Part shown: positions 44,431 to 52,000 of the stretch, in pieces
Position numbering within the stretch: the first letter of the stretch is position 1
Layout of the letters: the number at the start of each line of letters is the position of its first letter
Origin: Mesostigma viride
Taxonomy: Eukaryota; Streptophyta; Mesostigmatophyceae; Mesostigmatales; Mesostigmataceae
DNA length: 52,000 nucleotides
Direction of reading: 5' to 3'
Assembly: GCA_009746045.1 (NCBI GenBank)
Contig: RPFO01000765.1
Coordinates: forward strand, 69,001-121,000
The notes under the pieces: generated by a model
Database searches by the model: none
Told to the model about the DNA's origin: nothing
The model's input: only the letters and a program-made list of their open reading frames with translations
Program-made: the position numbers and the translations under genes

Positions 44431-44939
44431 CATCATTCCAAATGGTTTCTTTATTACAAATAATAATACATCCCATTAACAGTTGTCTCTCTTGATTTAC
44501 AATGAGGATTTAGCCCCACATTGGGCGTCTCATCGATACGTTTACACCATTGTGAAATAACACAGGCCGCATCAAGCCCAGCCAATTAATTTACTTCTTC
44601 TTCAGGTGTCATCATGATCAATGATGCTTCTTTGCCTGAACAAAGCCACACAGTTGCCAGCACTCATGCTCTGGAGGCCTGCAGGCACACAGAGCACCAC
44701 CATTGAAGAGGACACAAGGGCAGCAAGGCAGGGGGGGGGGGGCAGTCAGGCACGGCAGATAGTTGTTGCCCAGCAAAACATCCTATGCATGGTGAAATGG
44801 GTTATGCCTGTGGGTATGATGCATGACCTAGCATGAGAGTGATACATACATGAGTAACAAAAATATACGCACATGGCAATTGGGTGTGACAACACCACAT
44901 CACTACATAGCTAAAACGTGCTTCAGAAAAAACATTCCA

Positions 44940-47183
44940 CTAAATTACCGGATCAGGAGTCTGACTCTGGGACTCCTTTGCTTGCCGCTCCAGCTCAACT
45001 TTCCGCTGCGCTTTTGCCATCATGGCCTTGAGCGCGGCAAGCTCCAGTTCCGCCTCGGTGAGATCTGGCGCGGAGGGAGCATCGGCAGACGCCGTTGCGG
45101 CCGGAGAGCTAGAGGCAGGCGGGATCGCTGGCGCGGAGGGAGCACCGGCAGACTCCGTTGCGGTCGAAGAGCTAGAGGCAGGCGGGATCGCTGGCGCGGA
45201 GGGAGCACCGGCAGACGCCATTGCGGGCGAAGGGCTAGAGGCAGGCGGGATCGCTGGCGCGGAGGGAGCACCGGCAGACGCTGTTGCGGCCGGAGAGCTA
45301 GAGGCAGGCGGGATCGCTGGCGCGGAGGGAGCACCGGCAGACACCGTTGCGGTCGAAGAGCTAGAGGCAGGCGGGATCGCTGGCGCGGAGGGAGCACCGG
45401 CAGACGCCTTCTCCTTGGGTGGCGCCCGCGCTCGCTTGGCCGGTACATACTCATCCGACACCTCCTCCTTCTCCTCTGCTGGCCCCCAACTCTCCTTCAA
45501 TTTCGCACGTGCGCCTCGAAGGTCGTCGTCAGTGACGTTGCCCAGAAGGACCCACGCATTCTCGTTGCCCTCGGCGTCACCGTAATGCATCGTGGCAAAG
45601 TCAACAAACAGCATTTGCGAGCCCCCATCACGCTCCACAAACCGCGTGCCGTAAGGGGCCTTGAGCTTCGGCTTCACCTCCACCACTTTGCCAGGCTCCC
45701 AAACATACGCAGCCGGCCGCGCCCCATCGCGCTCGTACTTGTACCTTTGTGCCACGAAGGCCCCGTGCAGTGCTTCTCCGAAACCACCAGGGCCCGGTCG
45801 CTCTTGAACCACCGCGGTTGGCAGTAAGGTGCTCAGATAGTGCGCAAGCCCCAAGTCCATGGGACCACTAGGAAGCTTTCGCTTTGCAGCCGGCTTCTTG
45901 CTGGCGGCCGGCTTCTTGCTGGCGGCCGGCTTGTTGCTGGCGGGCGGCTTGTTGACGGCGGGGCGCGACGTGATGGGCTCGAAGACATCTGGCTTGATGG
46001 CAGGCACACGAGCAGGCGGGAGACCATCCGGCATTGGCAGGTCGGCCAGCTTGGGCACCGTAGTGGGCGGCTCCACGGTGTTGTTGGGCACCGGAGGGGA
46101 CGGCTGCACAGCGTTGCTGGGCACCGGAGGGGGCGGCATGACAGGCTGCGTGCCAACGGGAGGGGGCGGCGGTACAACCTTCTTGGCCACCGGAGGGGGC
46201 GGCATGACAGGCTGCTTGGGAACGGGAGGGGGCGGCGGTACAACCTTCTTGGCCACCGGAGGCGGCGGCCTCACATCCGATACCTCCACAGGTGCAGGCG
46301 CGTACCCTGCCACTTCCTGCTCTAACTCCTCCTCAAGGGCTTGGAGCCGAGCTCTGAGTCTCCGAATTTCATCTGCTCGGACGCCTGTGGCATGCTGCAC
46401 AGGCTTGGCCTCCGGCTTGACCTCCGGCTTTACTTCCGGCTTTACTTCCGGCTTTACTTCCGGCTTGACCTCCGGCTTGGCCGCCGGCTTGGCCGCCGGC
46501 TTTGCCGCCGGCTTGGCAGCAGGAGTTGTCTGCAAGCAGAGGGCGGGGCATGGAATAAGGACGTTAACATTCGGGAAGTCGGTTAGTAGCAGACCTGCGA
46601 TGAAAGAAAAAACCAAGAAGCTTGCAGACTCCTGTAGCTAAAGATAGCGTTATTACCTTTGGCATGTTGGTCACGTCGCTTAGCGCTTTGGTATTTTCCT
46701 TCACGTCATCATCCTCGTCCTCGGCAGCACTCTGCCTCTTTTTTAGCTGGAGTTGCTTAGCCACCGGCTCAGCTCCTTTTTTACGAATTCTTCAACACTT
46801 AGGGCTTTGGGTTTGGAGCCCTTGGGCTTCTGGGCGGTGAGCTCACCAGTCGTCGGGTCTACCACCCAGCTGGATGCCTCATACTTATCCAGCTCTGCAC
46901 GGTTGTCGTCAGCCACACATGTTTCTAGAAAGTTTATGCAGCTCTTCTTTACCCGGTTAATGAGAGCATCCACCATGGCGCCATCCTGTTCCTTGAGGAC
47001 ATACCCCTCTACGAGGTATGCACGGCCAAAGGTCGTGATTTGCAGTCTTAAGGTCCGCACATATTCCGAGGGAACGACGTTTTGTTTCGGCTTTTCCTCT
47101 TCACATGCTCTTGCATCAAATCGCTCCCACTCCTCAGGACTGCACACGTGAGCTGGTCGTAGCACTGCTACCCTTCTCGGCAT
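44940..47183 (-). CDS. Unknown proline/alanine/lysine-rich repeat protein, possible transposon second ORF
   Basis: I do not recognise a family. On the minus strand an N-terminal part (47183 to about 46770, MPRRVAVLRPAHVCSPEEWE...) leads, through an apparent one-base frameshift in an A run near 46782, to KQLQLKKRQSAAEDEDDD...NMPK ending at 46657 with a GT donor. The last exon is 46529-44940. It encodes AAKP and PEVK repeats, a short leucine-rich coiled coil (IRRLRARLQALEEELEQE), PPPPV blocks, KKPAAS blocks, a globular stretch (LAHYLSTLLP...MLFVDFATMHYGD...WVLLGNV), about six SAGAPSAPAIPPASS repeats, and a Glu/Lys-rich end. It is divergent from the TNP2 gene, as the second ORF of CACTA elements can be, so a transposon-encoded DNA-binding helper is possible. 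Without the frameshift repair the gene would be broken. Confidence 0.55.
45060..45415 (-). repeat. ~60 bp in-frame coding repeat
   Basis: Five to six units encoding SAGAPSAPAIPPASSS plus a variable four to five residues, within the last exon of the unknown minus-strand gene. Length is a multiple of three. Confidence 0.9.
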
Positions 47184-48072
47184 TTACAACGTTCGGTCGC
47201 ACACCACCATGCGACCAAGGCTGGCTAAGTCCGGAATCCCCCCGTTTTGCGAACGGAGACGGTGCCAACGTATACATGACGCACTGCACCTGCCTCTGTC
47301 CGCCGTTGGATTCAGCAGATCGACGAACCTGGCAGCATCCCGCGCAAAAATTTTTTGAACGTCTTTCGCCAAAAGGCACCAACGGCAGCTACACAAACGG
47401 CCGGACCGCACGCCTCGCGCGGGGCCCGCACGCCCCGCGCGGCTGCGTGCGGATCGGCTAAACTCCGTACTGCTTGGTACAAGTACAGAGGCCTCAGGAG
47501 CTAAGGCTGTACCGTTTCAGTAGACTTCTACCAATGAGCCCGTGACTAACCAACACTACCGTACACTGACCGTAATATCTACCATTTGAATGACTGAGAA
47601 AATGTCCGTTTGATCAAAAGGGATCGACGACATCGAAAGCGTTGGCGAGCAGACACAAACTTGCAACGGGTGACTTAGCGGCTATCACGGCGGCGGGTGG
47701 CACCAGAAAGATGGCGGTCCCACCCATGGATACCGGAATCGAGCCGAACACTTACATCGACACACACATGCTAGCTGGCCAAATTTCGTGATGTCTCCTT
47801 TCCCTTCCTCCACGGATACCTACATTGTCCAGTTTCATTGGTCATCCTGCAGGCTTCCTGAGTTTTATCGCCAAATTATGTTGGATGCGTTCCTGGAAAT
47901 GTCGACTGAGCCGGACTTCATGGTCACGGTTGATTAGTGAGCTGCCAGTGGTCTCACTGGCGCAGACGCCCTAGCGTGGCTCGATTTGTGATCCCGATGG
48001 CGACTGGTTAGCCACGGAGGGCCGGCATTGACCATCAACGGTCGATGCCGGCCCTCCATGTAGAGATTGTAA
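47184..48072. promoter_or_regulatory. Divergent intergenic region of the probable transposon
   Basis: About 890 bp between two oppositely oriented genes. It holds GC-rich sequence with repeated CGCGCGGGGC near 47405-47445 and a strong hairpin at 48014-48057. No coding frame is supported. Confidence 0.45.
48014..48057. repeat. Hairpin immediately upstream of the TNP2 start
   Basis: GGAGGGCCGGCATTGACC and GGTCGATGCCGGCCCTCC form an 18 bp stem with one mismatch around an ATCAAC-type loop, 15 bases before the ATG at 48073. It may be part of the 5' UTR or a transposase-binding or silencing signal. Confidence 0.8.
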
Positions 48073-50991
48073 ATGCGTCAAGGACAGACAGTCGATGAAT
48101 TCATGGCCGAGGACCCTGACGACGGGTCGGCCAGTGGAGAGGATGCAGCACGCCAGTTTGCTAGAAATTATGACGAAGCAGTGGCCAGAGTCAAGGACGA
48201 TACGCCATTGTACCCGGGATCTGAGAGCAAGGCCTTGATGTTTACATTGCAATTGCTGACGCTAATGGGGGAAAACTCATGCCCTCAGAGCTTTGCTGAT
48301 GAGCTCTTCAAGCTGTTGGGAAACGTTCTCCCCGCGGGCAACACTCTGCCCGACAGTATCTGGAAGGCACGGAAAGTGATCAAAGGCTTGGGCTTGGGGT
48401 ACCGTGTGTACGATGCCTGCCCATGCGAGGGTTACTTGTACAAGGACAAGATTACTAAGAGCTGCCCTCTTTGCAAGCTGTCGCGCTACGAGACGTACAC
48501 TGACAGAAACGGTGACATCGTCAACTCGCGGAAAGCGCATCGCCAGGTTAGGCACTTCCCCCTGATGGATCGGATTAGGGCCTGGTTCCGAGTCCCGGAA
48601 ATGGCGGAAGCCCTTCAGTACGCTGCGAAACATGAAAACAGGGAGCCAGACTCATCCACGCGCGTTGTGGACGGCTTGAAAGGCAGGTTTGCACTTGTTT
48701 CTACGCCTTCTGTTATGCAATGTGTGCCAAAGTATCAAGTTCGAGATTTTTCCTCTTGCGCTTATCTTTTGTTTGTACTGCTCTGATGGATACCTTTCTT
48801 TTTACGTCTGGTGTTTCTTGTGCATGGACCTGTTCGTGCAGACAGCCGTGCCATCCAGCACATAAAGAACAACTGGGACTTTCGCAGCCAGCCGCGGAAC
48901 ACCATCTTCCTTCTGAATTTTGACGGAGTATGTCCAAGGTCTTTCATGGATACCCACAGCAGCTGGCCCGCGTTTGTTTCCTGTGTGAACTTGCCCGAGT
49001 GGGTGATGGTGAATGGGCGGTTTTGCCCTATGGTGCTTCTTGTGGGCGCCATGAAGGGGAAGGCACCCAAGAACATGACCATTTTTTTGGACTTGATCGC
49101 TGAGGACTTCCTGGTACTGTGGAAGGGGTATTACATTTGTGATGTGACGCTGGACGTGGCGGGTGTTTACACTACGACATTTGTGAGGTCCATTCTTGCT
49201 GGCATAATTCACGACTACCCGGCATACTCCAAGTCCCTGAACATTCCAGATGCAGGGTACTATCAATGCGTCCTACATGGTGATGAGTGGCGTGGGGTTT
49301 TTATCTCAAATGGCCGTATCGTTCTCCTTGGCAATGACCGCATGTTTCCCGAGGGTGACCCCCGCCGGCCGGCTCACGCTCCTGTTGTTCAGGAGATGGA
49401 CCATGCTGGCTACCTGAAGTACTGTGCTACGCTAAAAAAGCAGCCCGAGCCGTTTCTCAAGTTACCGTACTGGGTTCACCTGAAGATCCGTCATTTTATT
49501 GACGAGTTCCATCTGTGTCCCAACAACTTCAAGCGGGTCATTCATTGCACAAGCGGTAATTGCTAAACATTTAATTGTATCATTTCATTGTGATTGTTGC
49601 ATGCATACATTGACTGTGGCCTATCTGTTCACATGGAAAGCTGATGTAATATTGTTTTGTTTTTTTTTTCTGTTTGTACTCCATGCAGGGAAGGCTATGG
49701 CGACCGGGTCACTTCGTGGCAGGCTGAAGGTCCTCGGTCTGAACCCGGAGCTGTGGCGGCCTGATGAAGACCCTCCACCGGAGGGAGACCCACCACCGGA
49801 GGGAGACCCACCACCGGAGGGAGACCCACCACCGGAGGGAGACCACCAAAGTCCACCGAAGAAAGGCCGCAAGAAGAAGAGGGCGCCAGCACCGCGCCCC
49901 GGGTTCCAGCTGACGGCTGAGGAAAAGGCTGATATCAAGCGTAAGTGTGACATTGGGTTTTTATTTTTCCCGTAATTTGGAAATTTAATATGTAGGACTG
50001 ACTATGGTCTGTGTGATTTACATAGGACTGACTATTTTTTTCGGCTGTCGTGTTACTACTATGTGTTATTTTTTTGCGTGTGGTTGTAATGCGCAGGTCT
50101 CGATGACATCATGGCGCATAGCCTACCCGACTACTTCACCGGCCGGATCAGTGGCTTGCTCTGCGATGCGAAGAGTACTGAAAAATCCAAGACGCGTGAC
50201 AAGATCCTCTACTTTTGCAAGCAACTCCCGACCATCTTGCGTGGGCGGTTAGATGACGATGCACGGCAAGCATTTCTCCTTCAATCAGCGGCCTGGGACT
50301 TTGTGTTTTCTAGCGGCCCGGCGACTCAGCAGCAGTTGGATGACTGCGGCGAGATGTTTTTGCTTGCTGCTGTGGCGATGGAGCGTATAGCGCCAGCGTC
50401 TGAGATGGCAAAATCTGTTCATATGATGGCCCACCTGGCCCAGCAAATCCCCTTGTTGGGTCGATGTGACACCCGCACCATGGCGTCGGGCGAGCGGATG
50501 ATGGGGGCCATCACGAAAGCTAAGCTGTCCAACGTCAATGTGGAGTGCTCCATGGACGGAGCATATCGCAAGTCTGAGGCGCTGACCCATCTGGCCTATC
50601 ACATGGTGAAAACCGGGATGGTAAGTACACGCTAGTGACCGATTTTTTTTTTTTATGGATTTGTGTGCAGATTTAGTGTTATGTACGCGCTCCTTGTGGC
50701 CCGGTCTTGTGCTGCATGCAGCTAATTTCTGTGCATATTTGTGTGCGCTGCTTGCAATGTCTTGTTTGCTTTCTTTTTTTTCTTTCAGCCAAAAGACCGC
50801 TACTACATCTGGGACGTCATCCACGCAGACCCGTCCAAGAAGGTCGAGTTGGGGGGGCGCAGCCGCAAGGTTAAGAATTTCTACACTTTCACCGCCGCGG
50901 AATCTGATGAAGTTGGCGCGATTTTGTTGGAGTATGCGCTGCCCAATGCGGAGTACAAAGATCCCGAAGTCAACGGCGATGAGGCCTACTG
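48073..50991 (+). CDS. TNP2-like transposase of a CACTA/EnSpm element, 3' truncated
   Basis: Exons 48073-48686, 48846-49555, 49689-49940, 50097-50620, 50789-50991, all GT-AG with closing phases, 767 codons so far. The N-terminal region LYPGSESKALMFTLQLL...GNTLPDSIWKARKVIKGLGLGY...CPLCKLSRYE is the TNP2 zinc-binding module. Candidate catalytic residues by colinearity with the family are Asp231 (LNFDGV), Asp328 (IIHDYPAY) and Glu658 (SGERMMG). PYWVHLKIRHFIDEFHLCPNNF is the conserved RHNID..H.EKN region. The C-x2-C usual after the second Asp appears as CVLH. Exon 3 has four PPPEGD repeats. The last donor (TG|GTAAGA) meets an acceptor at 51048, but the next exon starts in retrotransposon sequence with an early stop, so this copy is probably inactive. 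Confidence 0.88.
49763..49850 (+). repeat. 18 bp in-frame repeat in TNP2 exon 3
   Basis: Four units of CCACCGGAGGGAGACCCA encoding PPEGDP in the linker between the catalytic core and the C-terminal part. Confidence 0.92.
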
Positions 50992-51048
50992 GTAAGACGC
51001 CGCTGTCCTATTATTGTAAGTTGCTATTCTTTGAGCTGATTTTCTTTC

Positions 51049-52000
51049 AGTATATATTAAAAATATAATTACTTACAGCAGAGTGAAATCACTCAAACCA
51101 AAGCAAACGCCCAGCTATAAACCTATATACAGAGCCATGTCAAAGCTCTATACTACGATAAGACCAATGGAAACGCCTAACGGGAGGAACCTAATAGCCC
51201 TGCTGCACCGCAAAATCAGCCCGCGTACGGCGGAGCATGATGTCAGCCATGGCCCGAGTCAGCGCCACCGACAAGCGCTGACGCCAATATGACGTCCAGG
51301 TCCGCGCCGACCATGGGGCCCGCTGGCCCTCCAGGTCCAGCCGGTCCTCCCGGAGCCGGCAACACTCCTTGAAGAAGGCGGAGGTCAGGGGCCCCATGGC
51401 CCCAAACTCCTCCAGGACAAAGGGCACCACACGATGGTGCCCGACGTCGCCGTAGGCCAGGAGCTTGGCCCGCTCCGCCCGGTCCGCCGTGTAACCTGCC
51501 GTGAGGGAGGCCCCAGCCACGTGGCTAAGAGCCAAGGGCCGCGCCACCGAAACGTCAATAAGCAGATGCCGGCCACCCCCCTCAAAGTCCAGCACCACGA
51601 TGTCAGGCCGGTGGTTGGGGGAATAGAAGGCAGCGCCATCCGCATCCTCGGACCGGATGTTCGCGTGGGGGAAAACCGACCGGATCATGGCGAGCACCAC
51701 CGTCAGGAGGACAGTGTGCAAATACAAATACCAATTCTGATTCTGTTGGCCCCCCATGCAGGCAAGGTAGTGAGTCCCCGTGGGATCCAGCGGCTGCCCA
51801 CAGCTACCACAAGGCCGCCCGGCCGGAACAAGAGGCTGCGGGGCAAATAGCTGGTGCCGGAGCGCCACCGAGTAGTGGCTGGGAGCCAAGGCGAATGGGG
51901 GGCCATGGGAAGAGCACGAAGGTACGCCGAGCCCACACTCCGCAAGGAAAGCGAGAACAGCCACGCACGTCCCTGGGCGTTGAGGTCCGCGAAAAGAGCA
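51049..52000 (-). mobile_element. Retrotransposon 3' end with zinc knuckle and restriction-like endonuclease
   Basis: On the minus strand a frame open at the window edge runs to a stop at 51191. It contains a CCHC knuckle (CGSCGQPLDPTGTHYLAC) followed by RPDIVVLDF and LLIDVSVARP, the PD...D pattern of the restriction-like endonuclease found at the C terminus of some non-LTR elements (R2, CRE, Dualen and Utopia groups). The 3' UTR ends in AT-rich TTAAAAATATAA near 51050, right after the acceptor TTTCTTTCAG of the TNP2 gene. The rest of the element, including its RT, lies outside the window. Assignment to one clade is not possible here. Confidence 0.65.

Noticed and set aside
44850-45827. Plus-strand 325-residue frame rich in RRRDRWRGGS repeats
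   Set aside because: Opposite-strand shadow of the repeat-bearing last exon of the minus-strand gene; splice structure supports the other strand.
48811-48845. Upstream start MFLVHGPVRAD for TNP2 exon 2
   Set aside because: Exon 1 joins in phase through the acceptor at 48845, restoring the full TNP2 N-terminal module.

Overview
This is a nuclear window from a eukaryote, most probably a green alga (inference). The evidence is GC-rich coding exons, GT-AG introns, dense microsatellites and minisatellites, a plant-type TNP2 (CACTA/EnSpm) transposase with introns, non-LTR retrotransposon remnants, and a GT29 sialyltransferase-like protein. No prokaryotic gene organisation is present.

Layout. (1) 1-2094 (+): the 3' part of a GT29 sialyltransferase-like gene with a long low-complexity N-terminal region. 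(2) 2095-5368: non-coding DNA. (3) 5369-15550 (-): a complete nine-exon gene for a bacterial-type polyphosphate kinase (PPK1). All splice phases close, the model gives 973 residues, and both catalytic histidines are present. (4) 15551-16422: a shared upstream region between two head-to-head genes. (5) 16423-39685 (+): a complete 23-exon gene for mitochondrial elongation factor G1, predicted at 756 residues. (6) 40.6-44.4 kb: non-LTR retrotransposon debris. It includes an in-frame RT/ORF1-like chimera, a convergent RT pseudogene with a one-base frameshift, and 3' ends with TTAA-type tails. (7) 44.4-51.0 kb: a probable CACTA-type DNA transposon with a TNP2 transposase (+) and a divergent proline/alanine-rich repeat protein (-). 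(8) 51.05-52.0 kb (-): the 3' end of a retrotransposon with a zinc-knuckle plus restriction-like endonuclease domain, abutting the transposase gene right after a predicted splice acceptor.

Most notable signal. In both housekeeping genes, many introns contain decayed tandem copies of the adjoining exon edge, including the splice site. Copies of an exon 3' end plus its GT donor march downstream into the following intron, and copies of the acceptor plus exon 5' end stand upstream in the preceding intron. At least thirteen exon edges show this (PPK1 exons 3, 4, 5, 6, 7, 8; EF-G exons 4, 9, 11, 12, 16, 18, 19 on both sides, 21). Similar copies of the stop-codon segment follow the PPK1 and GT29 coding ends. 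The introns therefore look partly built from serial, slowly eroding duplications of exon-intron junctions, leaving arrays of decoy splice sites. I know of no described system that matches this exactly. The sequence similarity is read directly; the mechanism is inference.

PPK1 and EF-G share a divergent upstream region, so co-expression of an organelle translation factor and a polyphosphate enzyme with a basic presequence is possible but unproven.
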